Positions 35,574 through 45,420 are shown, counted from the first letter of the stretch. The stretch: 64,000 nt of DNA from Streptomyces tuirus (GCA_018195615.1 JAGTPG010000001.1:1054001-1118000), one strand, 5' to 3'. Notes: generated by a model not told the origin, from the letters alone. Program-made: numbers and translations.

Positions 35574-36808
35574 CCATCGCCTGCCTGGAATCCCTCACCT
35601 TCGGCCTCGGACACCTGGCCCGCGCCGCCGACGCGCTCGGCGAGCGTCTGATCCTGCTCACCCGCGACCGCTCCTACTACACCTACGAACTGGAGCGGCT
35701 TCCGCCGGACGCCCTCGACGTCGTGGAGACGGACACCTTCGACGTGGACGGGGTGGCGGACGTACTGCGCCGGACGCCCCGGCTGCGGGGCCTGATCAGC
35801 TCCACGGACACCTGGACGCTGGTCGGCGCGGAACTCTCGGGCCGCCTCGGCCTGCCCGGGCTGGATCCGGCCGTACTGCGAGTGACCCGGGACAAGGCGA
35901 CTGTGCGCAACCGGTTGTACGACGCCGGTCTGACGCGCGGGCGGGCCGCGGAGGCGCCCGGGGCCGAGTTGCGGCAACTGGTGCCCAAGGAAGTCGGTCT
36001 GCCCGCCGTCCTGAAGGACACGGCGGGCACCGGCAGCCAGAACGTCTGGCTGGTCCGCGACGAGGCCGAGCTGGAGAAGGCCCTCGCCGAGGCGGCCGGG
36101 CGGGAGCTGAAGGGGCGGCTGTTCGCGGAGCCGTACTTCAGCGGGCCGGTGTACAGCGCCGAGACCCTCACCTGGGCGGGCCGGACGCGGCTGCTGGGCG
36201 TCTCCAGCCGGCTGATGTCACCGGAGCCGTACTTCCGGGAGGAGATCACGGCGTTCCCCGTGGCGTTCCCGGAGGCGCGACGGGCCGTACTGGAGCGGTG
36301 GCTCGACGAGGTGCTCGCGGCGATCGGCTACACCGACCGCTTCGCACACGTGGAGTTCGTGCTGACCACCGGCGGCCCGGAGGTCATCGAGATCAATCCG
36401 CGGATCGGGGGCGCCCTGGTCGGGGAGGGCATGTGCCGGGCGCTCGGCGTCAACGTGTACGAGGCGATGATCGAGACCGCGCTCGGGCTCCGGCCCCGCC
36501 TCATGGACGCGGACCTGCCCGGCGGCCCGGCGGTCGCCTTCGTCCTGGGCTACCCGGCGGCGCCCGGGATGTTCAGCGGCGTCGCCGGGCTGGAACGCCT
36601 CGCGGACATGCCGGGAGCACCGGCCTGGTACCCCGTCAGGTCCCTCGGCGACCCCGTCGAGCACCTGACCGACAGCCGCGGATACGCGGGCATCGTCTAC
36701 GCGGAAGGCGAGACCGCCGAACTGGCCACGCACCACGCGGTGGCCGCCGCCAACGCCCTGACGGTGCTCACGGAGCCGTTCCCGGAGGCCGGGAACACCG
36801 GTGGCTGA
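35570..36808 (+). CDS. ATP-grasp ligase
   Basis: A 412-residue carboxylate-amine ligase of the ATP-grasp superfamily. VTIACLESLTFGLGHLARAA is the pre-ATP-grasp domain, LPAVLKDTAGTGSQNVWLV carries the ATP-binding Lys and Gly-rich loop, and FAHVEFVLTTGGPEVIEINP with RIGG the Mg-binding E-x-N-x-R. Such enzymes join amino acids or acids through acyl phosphates in dipeptides, siderophores and modified amino acids. GTGA overlap with the PLP gene, and an 8-nt overlap with the MFS gene, show tight coupling. It is the assembly step of the proposed B12-controlled metabolite. Confidence 0.88.
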   Translation: MTIACLESLTFGLGHLARAADALGERLILLTRDRSYYTYELERLPPDALDVVETDTFDVDGVADVLRRTPRLRGLISSTDTWTLVGAELSGRLGLPGLDPAVLRVTRDKATVRNRLYDAGLTRGRAAEAPGAELRQLVPKEVGLPAVLKDTAGTGSQNVWLVRDEAELEKALAEAAGRELKGRLFAEPYFSGPVYSAETLTWAGRTRLLGVSSRLMSPEPYFREEITAFPVAFPEARRAVLERWLDEVLAAIGYTDRFAHVEFVLTTGGPEVIEINPRIGGALVGEGMCRALGVNVYEAMIETALGLRPRLMDADLPGGPAVAFVLGYPAAPGMFSGVAGLERLADMPGAPAWYPVRSLGDPVEHLTDSRGYAGIVYAEGETAELATHHAVAAANALTVLTEPFPEAGNTGG

Positions 36809-38053
36809 CCGCGCACCGGGCGGCAACGGCCTGCGGGCCGCGCTGTCCACGCTCGACGGCCCCTGCGGTTCCTGCTGCTCAGCTCGTTCCTGATCCCGCT
36901 CGGCAGCTTCATGGTCCTGCCGTTCATGTCGGTGTTCCTGCACGAACGGCTCGGCATGGGCCTCGGCACGGTCGGAGTCGTCCTCGCCGTGGCGTCCCTC
37001 GTGCAGTTCTCCGGAGGGATCGTGGGCGGCGCCCTGGCGGACCGCATCGGGCTGCGCCTCACGATGCTGTGGGCGCTGGTCATCCGCACGGCCGGGTTCG
37101 TGGGCCTGCTCCTCGCCCTGCGCTGGCCGCCCCTGGCCGTCGGAGCGCTGGTGCTGACCTGCTGCGGGGCCGCGCTGTACCTGCCCGCCAACAAGGCGTA
37201 CCTCGTGCACGGCGTGGACGAGGAGCGCCGCCCGGCGTTCCTGTCGGCGGGCAACGCGGCCCTCAACGCGGGCATGGCGGTGGGGCCGTTGGTCGCCGGG
37301 CCGTTCGTGCTGTCCTCGCCCGGCTGGCTGTTCGTCGCCGTCACGGCGCTGTTCGTCCTGGTCACGGCGGGCCACGCACGGCTTCCCGCGACGACCGCAC
37401 AGGAACAGCCGTCCGAGCAGGGCCTGCTGACCGGAATCGCGGTCCTGCCCTTCGCCGCCAACGCGCTCGCCTTCTACCTCTACTTCCACTTCCAGCACTT
37501 CCTGGCGGTGTACGCCGTCGAACGCGCCTCCAGCACGTTCTACAGCCTCGTCCTGCTCCTCTGCTTCGTACTGGTCATCGTCGTCCAGCCCCTCGCCTCC
37601 GGCTTGATCCGGCGCATGCCCTACGCGACGGCCCTGGCGGTCGGCTTCGCGGGCCTGGCTGCCGGGCTGGCCGTGCTGGCGATCGGTACCCGGCCCGCGC
37701 TCCTCGCGGGCGGAGCGCTGATCACCCTGGGCGACATCGTCCTGTTCCTGAAGAACGACCTCGAAGCCCTGGCTCGCAGCCCGCGCTCCGACGCCGTGGT
37801 CTTCGGTCAGCAGCGGCTGGCCGCGGGACTGGGCGCGTGCGCCAGTGGAGTACTCGGCGGGCAGCTCTACGGCCTCACCGAACACGCCGGGAGCACCGGC
37901 TGGTTCTGGCTGCTGGCCGCCGCACAGTGCCTGCTGCTGCCCCCTGTACTGCTGGCGCTGCGTGACCGCACGCCGAAACACCCCCAACCACACCATGACG
38001 ACGAAGGAGCACTGAGACCGCATGACACGGACGGGCGGGTTCCAGGACGATGA
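36801..38053 (+). CDS. MFS exporter of the B12-controlled cluster, frame-broken near 36862
   Basis: With one C added to the C4 run at 36860-36863 the GTG at 36801 gives a 417-residue major facilitator beginning VADRAPGGNGLRAALSTLDG and then PLRFLLLSSFLIPLGSFMVL. GGALADRIGLRLTM is motif A, and about twelve helices follow. The class is the drug/siderophore exporter type. The overlap with the ATP-grasp gene implies that the product of the cluster is exported. The stop lies 32 nt inside the methyltransferase gene. Confidence 0.87.
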
Positions 38054-38770
38054 CTTCTGGACGGAGTTCCACGACTTCCTCTTCTCCGAGCAACGCCACA
38101 CGCAGGCCGAAGAACTGCTGGCCACCTCTCCTCTGCTGTCCTTCCCGGCCGGCGCCCGGGTGCTGGACCTGTGCTGCGGCCCCGGCGTGTTCACCGTGCC
38201 GCTCGCCCGCCGCGGCCACGACGTCACCGGAGTCGACCTGAGCGCGGCCATGCTGGAACGGGCTCGGAAGCGAACCGCCGAAGCGGGCGCCCAGGTCACC
38301 TACGTACAGGCCGACGCACGGACATACGAGGCACCGGGCGCCTTCGACGTCGTCCTCAACATGTTCACCTCGTTCGGCTACTTCGAGGACCCCGCCGACA
38401 ACGCCCGTGTGCTGCGCGTGATGCACGACTGCCTGGCGCCCGGCGGCACCCTCGTCCTGGACCTCGCCGGCAAGGAACTGCTGGCCCGCAAGGTCACCCC
38501 GCCGAAGGTGGTGCAACGCGGCGAGGACCTGATGGTGCAGACCGACAGCGTGCAGGACGACTGGGCGCGGCTGCGCAGCGACTGGGTGCTGGTGCGGGGC
38601 GAGCGGGTAACGCGGGCCAGCCTGGTGTGGTTCGTGTACAGCGCGGTCGAGCTGCGGCGCATGGCCCAGGAGGCGGGGTTCGGTCGCGTGGAGGTCTTCG
38701 GGGGTTCGACGGCCGCCCCTACGACGAGAACGCCGAGCGGTTGGTGCTGCGGGCGGTCCGCGCGGGCTGA
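38022..38770 (+). CDS. Class I SAM-dependent methyltransferase, frame-broken near 38704
   Basis: A 249-residue methyltransferase. GARVLDLCCGPGVFTVPLAR is motif I for SAM, DVTGVDLSAAMLERARKRTA motif II, and AFDVVLNMFTSFGYFEDPAD motif IV. The end as read is Arg/Thr-rich; restoring one G in the run at 38700-38704 gives GFDGRPYDENAERLVLRAVR and a stop at 38770. It overlaps the exporter gene by 32 nt and is the last gene before a clear terminator, so it likely methylates the cluster product. Confidence 0.88.
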
Positions 38771-38781
38771 TCGGGGCGCGG

Positions 38782-38811
38782 GGGCGTGCGCAGAGGTCCG
38801 CACGCCCTTTT
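38782..38811 (+). terminator. Rho-independent terminator ending the cluster
   Basis: GGGCGTGCG (38782-38790) and CGCACGCCC (38799-38807) pair perfectly around an 8-nt loop and are followed by TTTT. It separates the five-gene cluster from the btuFCD riboswitch. Confidence 0.85.
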
Positions 38812-38839
38812 GACCCGAGCCGGGCGGATCGTAGGATCA

Positions 38840-38998
38840 GCGGGTCATCGCCGCGACGGGAGACAGGAAGCCGGTGCGAATCCGGCACGGTCCCGCCACT
38901 GTGACCGGGGAGTGCACCCTTCGACACGCCACTGCGCGCCGCGCGGGAAGGCATGGGGGAGCGTCGATCCGGGAGTCAGGACACTGGCCTGTCGCGGG
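38840..38998 (+). ncRNA. Cobalamin riboswitch before btuFCD
   Basis: Contains gaagccggtgcgaatccggc, ggtcccgccactgtgaccgg and the B12 box gggagtcaggacactggcct (38971-38990). The btuF GTG lies about 40 nt further. Same subtype as the element at 31950. Confidence 0.93.
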
Positions 38999-39036
38999 CC
39001 CGATCCGAGGAGCGCGGACTCCGCAGGAGGCTTCAC

Positions 39037-40071
39037 GTGTACGACCGTCCCCCGCTGTTCACCCCTGCCCGCAGGCGGCACGCCCTGCGTGCGACAGCCG
39101 CTGCCGTCGCCGCGTGCGCGGCCCTGCTGACCGCCGGCTGCGGCTCATCGCAGGACACCACCGAGGACGCGAAGGCCACGGCCGGGCCGGCCGCGGGCTT
39201 CCCCGTCACGATCGACAACTGCGGTGTGAAGACGACGTACGACAAGCCGCCCTCCCGCGTCGTCACCATCCACCAGCACCCGGCGGAACTCATGCTCGCC
39301 CTCGGCCTGAAGGACCGTATGGTCGGCACCGCCTTCCCCGACTCGGCCGTCCTGCCCGAACTGAAGAAGGACTACGAGGCGATCCCGGAACTGGCGAAGA
39401 AGGAGCCGTCGTTCGAGACGGTCCTGGAGGCCGAGCCCGACCTCGTCTACGGCGGCTACGGCAGCGCCTTCGCCGAGAAGGAGGGCCGCTCCCGCAAGGC
39501 GTTCGCCGACGCCGGCATCGACACGCATCTCAACCGCGAGTACTGCGGCAAGAAGCGGGTCACGATGAAGGACACCTACGACGAGATCCGCACCATCGGC
39601 AAGATCTTCGGCGTCCCGGAGCGGGCGGACGAGCTGGTCGCCGACCTCACCGGCCGCGTCGACAAGGCCTCCGCCAAGGTCGAGGACGAACCCGAGGCGC
39701 CCGTCTTCGTCTACGACAGCGGCGACAAGACCGCCTTCACCGCGGGCGGCAAGAGCCTCGGCACCGAACTGATCCGGCTGGCCGGCGGCAGGAACGTCTT
39801 CGCCGACCTCGACGACGTCTTCGGCGACGTCTCCTGGGAGCAGGTCGTCGAGCGCAAGCCGGAGGTCATCGCCGTCTACGACTACGCCGGCGCCGGCAGC
39901 GTCGCGCAGAAGAAGAAGTTCCTGCTCTCCCAGCCCGCCCTCAAGGATGTGCCCGCCGTCAGGAACAAGCGGTTCGTCGTCCTGCCGCTGACCGCGACGC
40001 TGGTCGGCATCCGCTCGGCCTACGCGGTCGAGGATCTGGCCCGCGGCATCCACCCCGAGAGCTTCGCGTGA
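39037..40071 (+). CDS. btuF: Vitamin B12 / metallophore-binding lipoprotein
   Basis: A 344-residue periplasmic-type binding protein of the BtuF/FhuD class. The signal peptide AAAVAACAALLTAGC has the lipobox Cys. Then NCGVKTTYDKPPSRVVTIHQ, HPAELMLALGLKDRMVGTAF and the second lobe VFVYDSGDKTAFTAGGKSLG. GCAGGAGG at 39023-39030 fits the GTG at 39037. The riboswitch makes a corrinoid the likely ligand, but the same fold takes ferric siderophores, and a cobalt complex of the neighbouring cluster's product is an alternative. The stop overlaps the btuC start (GTGA). Confidence 0.9.
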   Translation: MYDRPPLFTPARRRHALRATAAAVAACAALLTAGCGSSQDTTEDAKATAGPAAGFPVTIDNCGVKTTYDKPPSRVVTIHQHPAELMLALGLKDRMVGTAFPDSAVLPELKKDYEAIPELAKKEPSFETVLEAEPDLVYGGYGSAFAEKEGRSRKAFADAGIDTHLNREYCGKKRVTMKDTYDEIRTIGKIFGVPERADELVADLTGRVDKASAKVEDEPEAPVFVYDSGDKTAFTAGGKSLGTELIRLAGGRNVFADLDDVFGDVSWEQVVERKPEVIAVYDYAGAGSVAQKKKFLLSQPALKDVPAVRNKRFVVLPLTATLVGIRSAYAVEDLARGIHPESFA

Positions 40072-41181
40072 CGACCCCGGTCGTCCGGGCCGGCACCGAA
40101 CAGGCCGTGCGAGAACGGCGCGGGGCGACGGGAGGCCGGGCCGGGCCGGTCTCACCGTCACCCTCGTCGTCCTGGCGGTCCTCCTGGTGGTCTCCGCCAC
40201 CGCCGGCCTGGCCATCGGCTCGGTGGGGGTGCCGCCCGGCCAGGTGTGGGGCATCGTGACGCACGCGCTGGGCGCCGACTGGGGCGAACCAGACTGGTCG
40301 CGGGCGCGGGAGACCATCGTGCTGGACGTCCGCGCGCCGCGCGTGCTCCTCGGCGCGGTGGCCGGGGCCGGACTCGCGGTCGTGGGAACCGCCCTGCAGG
40401 CCCTGATCCGCAACCCGCTCGCCGAGCCCTACCTGCTCGGCGTCTCCTCCGGGCATCCCTGGGCGCCGTCGTAGTGATCGTGTTCGGGGTGACCCTGTTC
40501 GGCCCGGTGTCGCTGTCGGTCGCCGCGTTCGCGGGCGCGCTCGGCGCGCTGCTGCTCGTCTACGCCACCGCCCGCACCGGCGGGCGCATCACCTCGGCAC
40601 GGCTGGTCCTGTCCGGGGTGGCCATCGCCTCGGTGCTCACCGCCGTACTGGACCTGCTGCTGCTGACCACCGACCGGGGCAACGAGGCCCGCGCGGTCCT
40701 CGCCTGGACCCTCGGCGGCCTCGGCGGCGTCAACTGGGACACGCTCTGGCTGCCCGGCGCCGCCCTGCTCCTGGGTATCGCCGTCCTCATGATCCAGGCC
40801 CGCAACCTGAACCTGCTGCTCGCCGGCGAGGAGGCCGCGACGACGATGGGGCTGGACGTGGCCCGCTTCCGCGCCCGCATGTTCGTCCTGCTCTCCCTCG
40901 TCACCGGCATCCTCGTCGCGGCGTGCGGACCGATCGGCTTCGTCGGTCTGATGCTGCCGCACATCGTCCGCCTCGCCGTCGGCGGCGACCACCGACGTGT
41001 CCTGCCGACGGCGGCCCTCGGCGGCGCGGTCTTCCTTATCTGGGCCGACATCGCCGCCCGCGTCGTCGCCGCGCCCATGGAGATACCCGTGGGCGTGCTC
41101 ACCGCCCTGTGCGGCGGCCCGTTCTTCCTGTGGCTGATGCGCCGCGACGCCCGCCGGAGCACCGATCGAGGAGGGTCATGA
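40068..41181 (+). CDS. btuC: BtuC/FecCD-type permease, two frame breaks
   Basis: Reconstructed as 371 residues with one base restored near 40145 and one G near 40452. The pieces read LTVTLVVLAVLLVVSATAGL, VWGIVTHALGADWGEPDWSR, VGTALQALIRNPLAEPYLLG with SSGASLGAVVVIVF, then NLLLAGEEAATTMGLDVARF and CGPIGFVGLMLPHIVRLAVG, the FecCD coupling and signature segments. Nine to ten helices are expected and seen. The GTG start overlaps btuF and the stop overlaps btuD. Both breaks are one-base losses in G/C-rich runs, as elsewhere in the window. Confidence 0.9.
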
Positions 41182-41977
41182 CCGGCACGGAACTCGTCAT
41201 CGACACGGTCACCCTCACCGCCGGCGCACACCGCCTGGTCGAGGACGTCTCCCTGACCGCACGCCCCGGCGAGGTCATCGGCCTGGTCGGACCGAACGGC
41301 AGCGGCAAGTCCAGCCTGCTGCGGGCCGTGTACCGCGTCCTGCGCCCCGCCACCGGCCGCGTCGGGGTCGACGGCCATGACGCCTGGTCACTGCCCGTGC
41401 GGCAGCTCGCCCGGACGGTGGCGGCGGTGGTCCAGGAGTCGGCTGCCGACTTCGACCTGACGGTGCGTGAGGTCGTCGCCATGGGCCGCACCCCGCACAA
41501 ACGGCTGCTCGACGGCGACACCCCGAGGACGCCGGCCTGATCGAGTCGGCGCTCGCCGCGGTCGATGCCACCGAACTGGCCCACCGTCCCTTCGACCGGC
41601 TCTCCGGCGGCGAACGCCAACGCGTCCTCATCGCCCGCGCCCTCGCCCAGCAACCGTCCCTCCTCGTCCTGGACGAACCGACCAACCACCTCGACATCCG
41701 CCACCAGTTGGACGTCCTCGACACCCTGCGCCGGCTGCCCGCGACCGTCCTGGTGGCCCTGCACGACCTCAACCTCGCCGCGTACCACTGCGACCGCCTC
41801 TACGTACTGCGCGACGGCACGGTCACCGCATCGGGCCCGCCCGCCGACATCCTCACGCCCGAACTGCTCTCCGAGGTCTACGGCGTGACGAGCGAGGTCA
41901 CCATCCATCCACGCACAGGTGCACCGCAGGTGACCTTCCTCCCCGGGGAGCCGCACACCTCCACGTCCTGTGGCTGA
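41178..41977 (+). CDS. btuD: BtuD/FecE-type ATPase, frame-broken near 41523
   Basis: Restoring one C at 41521-41524 gives 266 residues. [20 protein letters not shown] is Walker [21 protein letters not shown] the ABC signature, [13 protein letters not shown]alker B, and [20 protein letters not shown] the switch His region. The ATG overlaps the btuC stop (ATGA). It powers the BtuFC importer. A second riboswitch follows closely and no terminator is obvious. Confidence 0.92.
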
Positions 41978-42011
41978 ACGCACAGGGGTGGGTCTGGCGG
42001 GGCGACGGCCT

Positions 42012-42182
42012 GTTCTGCGATGCGTCCGTCCGACAAGCGACGGCGGAACGAGTAAGCCGGTGAGATTCCGGCACGGTACCGCCACTGTGCAGGGGGAGCG
42101 ACTCCCCTCGAGGCCACCGCCCCGTCCGGGGTGGGAAGGCCGGAGAAGCCGTGATCCCGAGTCAGCAGACTCACGCCGTCGC
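42012..42182 (+). ncRNA. Cobalamin riboswitch without an intact downstream gene
   Basis: Core gagtaagccggtgagattcc, ggtaccgccactgtgcaggg and B12 box gatcccgagtcagcagactc (42153-42172). Downstream on the same strand there is only a lipoprotein-signal fragment at 42426 and decayed sequence; the next intact genes run the other way. Confidence 0.88.
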
Positions 42183-42425
42183 ACTTCGATGTACGGGGCG
42201 GATTTCCCCGAGAGAGGCGGCGGCACTCGTATGCCTGCGTGAGTGTGGCGGCAGCCTGGTGCTGCCCATGGTCGCTCGGAGTCGGTGCGGACCGCATGGC
42301 GCGCCAGCCCCATCGCCTCGGAACTGACGAGTCTCTAGGGTCTGCCAAGCCTTCGAGTTCTGACGCGCCCCTCCCTCAACGGCCCTTTCCGTACGCCGCA
42401 TCACGCGGCCCGCCCGCGATCCCTC

Positions 42426-42490
42426 ATGCCCTGCCGCCGTCAGGCCACCGCGGTCGCCCTCGCCGCCGCCCTCACCGCGTGCGGAGGCCA
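42426..42490 (+). pseudogene. Lipoprotein signal-peptide fragment
   Basis: MPCRRQATAVALAAALTACG is a good lipoprotein signal with a lipobox, but the frame then turns into low-complexity Arg/Asp/Gly sequence. It may be the start of the binding protein once controlled by the riboswitch at 42012. The remaining gap 42183-42679 shows no other gene. Confidence 0.4.
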
Positions 42491-42679
42491 TCGCGATGGT
42501 GACCGCGCGGGAGGAGCTGCGCGAGACCGTCCGGCGCGCGGTGGCCGGCGCGACAAGAGAGGAAGAGCTCTTCGATCCGCCGACCGTGACCGGCCTTCTG
42601 ATCCGTCAGCGCGTGGCGGCCTGTCGGCGACCTGCTCGGCTGACACCCTCCGCCGAAGCAGGGGTGAACAGCCCGGCCG

Positions 42680-43474
42680 TCACGGCATCAGCGCGATCAG
42701 CACCCGCTCCTCGAGGTCCTGCCACACGACGTCGACCTCGGCGAAGCCCGCCTCGCGGAGCGCGGCCTCGTGATAGTCGACGCCTGGGGAGGCCCACTCG
42801 TCCTTGCTGCCCTCCGGCCAGATCTGGCGTCGGGTGTCGACGGCCTCGCGCAGGGCGGACACGGATTCCGCGTTCTTCCACCAGGTCTCCCAGTCCTCGG
42901 CCCCGCGGGCGAGCGCGGTGGACTGTCGGCGGGCGTTGACGGCGGCGCAGGCCCCCCTGATCCGCTTGTTTCGCGGGCCGGCTGGGAGGTAGTCGGCGTT
43001 GATCAGCACGCCACCGGGCTTGAGCAGAGTCGCGGCGGCGCGGTACACCGCGACCAGCTGCGGCGGACCCAGCCAGTGCAGCGCGGTGCTGGACAGGACC
43101 GCGTCGAAGGTGCCCGGCTTGCCGTCCTCGTCGAGGGCGGTGACCCAGTCGGGCGTGCGCAGGTCGGTCCGGACCCAGCGCAGCCGACCGCCGTGGTCCC
43201 CGCACGCGCCCTGTCCGATCGTCAGGAGCACCGGATCGACGTCGACGGCGACGGCGCGGCCCTCGGGATACCGGCGCAGCAACCGGTCGCTGATCGCGCC
43301 GGGGCCGCAGGCGAGGTCGAGCACGGTGGGGGCGGGTCCTGGGGCGAGTTCGCCGAGGAAGTCGAACATGACGTCGAAGCGGCGCTCGCGTTGTTCGATG
43401 TAGAGGTCCTGCTGCCGGTCCCAGCGGGTGAGCAGGTCGGTCCAGGTGTCGGTGCGTTCCGCGGTGTCGGTCAT
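42680..43474 (-). CDS. SAM-dependent methyltransferase (trans-aconitate-methyltransferase-like)
   Basis: A 264-residue methyltransferase from the ATG at 43474, preceded by GGAGA. APTVLDLACGPGAISDRLLR is motif I, RAVAVDVDPVLLTIGQGACG motif II and TFDAVLSSTALHWLGPPQLV motif IV; the WWKN and WASPGVDYHEAALREAGF parts are typical of the small-molecule class. There is no stop between it and the upstream ATPase, so both could be read as one chain of about 600 residues. The separate ribosome site suggests independent translation. Its substrate is unknown; the neighbours are peptide/nickel-type ABC ATPases. Confidence 0.83.
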   Translation of the reverse strand: MTDTAERTDTWTDLLTRWDRQQDLYIEQRERRFDVMFDFLGELAPGPAPTVLDLACGPGAISDRLLRRYPEGRAVAVDVDPVLLTIGQGACGDHGGRLRWVRTDLRTPDWVTALDEDGKPGTFDAVLSSTALHWLGPPQLVAVYRAAATLLKPGGVLINADYLPAGPRNKRIRGACAAVNARRQSTALARGAEDWETWWKNAESVSALREAVDTRRQIWPEGSKDEWASPGVDYHEAALREAGFAEVDVVWQDLEERVLIALMP

Positions 43475-44485
43475 GGTTTTCTCCGGGTTGCCGTGGTGAT
43501 CGGGTGATGGGCGGCCTGAGCCGGGCAGGTGGCAGGCCACGTAGTGACTGGCGTGGGCGGCCGGGCGGGGCTGCGGGGCCGCCAGCGGGATCAGGGGCGG
43601 TCTCGTCTCGCAGGCCGCGACGCGGTCCGGGCAGCGGGCCCGGAAGCTGCACCCGTCCTGTGCGGCCGGCGAGGGCAGCGGCCGGATCGCCGCCGACTCC
43701 TCGACCGGTCGTCGGCGATGCGGGGAGTTCAGCGCCGGTGCCGCGGCGAGCAGGGTTCTGGTGTACGGGTGCAGCGGTGCCACAGCGAACGTCGCGCTGG
43801 CGGCCTGTTCCACGACCCGGCCGCCGTACATGACCGCGATGCGGTCGGCCAGCCGCTGAACGACGGCCAGGTCGTGGGCGATGAACAAGCACGCCAGCCC
43901 GAGCCGGTCCCGCAGTTCGGACAACAGGTTGAGCACCCCGGCCTGGATGGAGACGTCGAGCGCCGTGACCGGCTCGTCGCAGATCAGCACGTCTGGTTCC
44001 AGAGCGAGGGCGCGCGCGATGGCGACGCGCTGACGTTGCCCACCGGACAGTTGTCCCGGGCGTCGGTCGGCGAGTTCCGGCCCCAGCCCGACGGTGTGCA
44101 GGAGGTACTCGACACGGGCCTTCTGCTCGGCGCGGCTGCCGACGTTGTGGATCCGCAGCGGTTCGCGGATCGCCTCGTGGACGCTCATACGTGGGCTCAG
44201 CGAGAGACCGGCGTCCTGGAAGACCATCTGGCACCGGCGCCGCACGTCGCGCGCCGCCCGCCCCCGCGTCCGGTGCACGTCCGCCCCGGCGACCCGCACG
44301 ACACCACGATCCGGTTTCAGCAGGCCGACCGCGGTCCGGGCCAGCGTCGACTTGCCGCACCCGGACTCCCCCACCAGGGCGAGGATCTCGCCCCGCTCGA
44401 CCCGCAACGACACGTCGGTCAGCACCGGCCCGCCCGGTCCGCCCCGGCCGGAGTAGCCGACCGTCAGCGCGTCGATCTCAAGCAC
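43475..44485 (-). CDS. OppF/DppF-type ABC ATPase, open into the methyltransferase
   Basis: VLEIDALTVGYSGRGGPGGP start, LALVGESGCGKSTLARTAVG Walker A, RPGQLSGGQRQRVAIARALA the signature, PDVLICDEPVTALDVSIQAG Walker B and the C-terminal cysteine-rich oligopeptide-transporter end (CSFRARCPDRVAACE; HYVACHLPGSG). The family normally stops there, near 43520; here the frame continues through GRPSPDHHGNPEKT into the methyltransferase. GGAGG lies 7 nt before the GTG at 44485, which decides the start. The truncated DppD-type gene overlaps it upstream. Confidence 0.85.
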
Positions 44486-45268
44486 GGGCACCTCCGTGGG
44501 GCCGGGGTAGGGCAGCCGACTGGGCCGAGGGGTGGCGCACACAGCGCGACCGATGCGTCTCGCCCACCGGTTCCAGTCCGGGTACTTCGGCGGCGCAGCG
44601 GGGTTGCACGAGGTGGCAACGCGGCCCGAAGGAGCACCCCGCGACGCTGTCGGGTCCGGCGCCGGGCGCGCCGGGCAAGGTCACGAACGGGGTTCCGGGC
44701 GCGACGGCAAGGTCGGGCACGGCTGCGAGCAGGCCCTGGGTGTAGGGGTGGTCCGGCCGAGTGAGCACCCGGTGGGCCGGCCCGTGCTCGATGATCCGAC
44801 CGGCGTAGGCGACGGCGACAGTGTCGGCGATCTCCGCGACGACCCCAAGGTCGTGGGTCACCAGCAGGATGGCGGCTCCGGTCTCGTCGCGATGACGCCG
44901 CAGCAGGTCCAGGATGTCCGCCTGCACCGTGACGTCCAGGGCGGAGGTGGGTTCGTCGGCTATGAGCAGGCGCGGTCCGCCGGCCACCGCGATGGCGAGT
45001 TGAACCCGCTGGCGCATACCTCCGGAGAGTTGATGCGGATAGCACGGCGCGGCGTCGGGCAGCCCGACGGCCTGCAACAGCCAGGCGCGCCGGAGCCGGA
45101 CCGCGGCCCGGTCCGTCGCGAAGCCGGACAACCGGATGGCCTGATCGAGCGATGTACCGACGGTACGCAGCGGGTTCAGGGCGGCCAGGCTGTCCTGGAA
45201 GACGACGCCGATCTCCCGCCCGTAGAGCTGCCGCAGGGCCGTCTCCGGAGCCTCGATCAGGTCGAATC
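44478..45268 (-). pseudogene. OppD/DppD-type ABC ATPase lacking its N-terminus
   Basis: IGVVFQDSLAALNPLRTVGT, HQLSGGMRQRVQLAIAVAGG, LLIADEPTSALDVTVQADIL and LVTHDLGVVAEIADTVAVAY give the Q-loop, signature, Walker B and switch. The first 80 or so residues including Walker A are missing. Similarity ends abruptly at 45268, and no normal start lies in the remaining part before a TTG near 45131. The gene order D-F is that of a peptide/nickel importer whose binding protein and permeases are gone. The junction looks like a deletion or insertion edge. Confidence 0.8.
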
Positions 45269-45420
45269 ATCAACTCGCAGTCCTGTGGGCGGCCGACATC
45301 GGTCGCGAGACTGGTGGGCTCGCATATCGAGGTGTCGCGTATGCGGAGCTGACGTCGGCAGCCCCATGACGCTGAGTGGGCTGTCAGGAGCGGTCGATCG
45401 CGGTCTGGGATGATCGCGCG

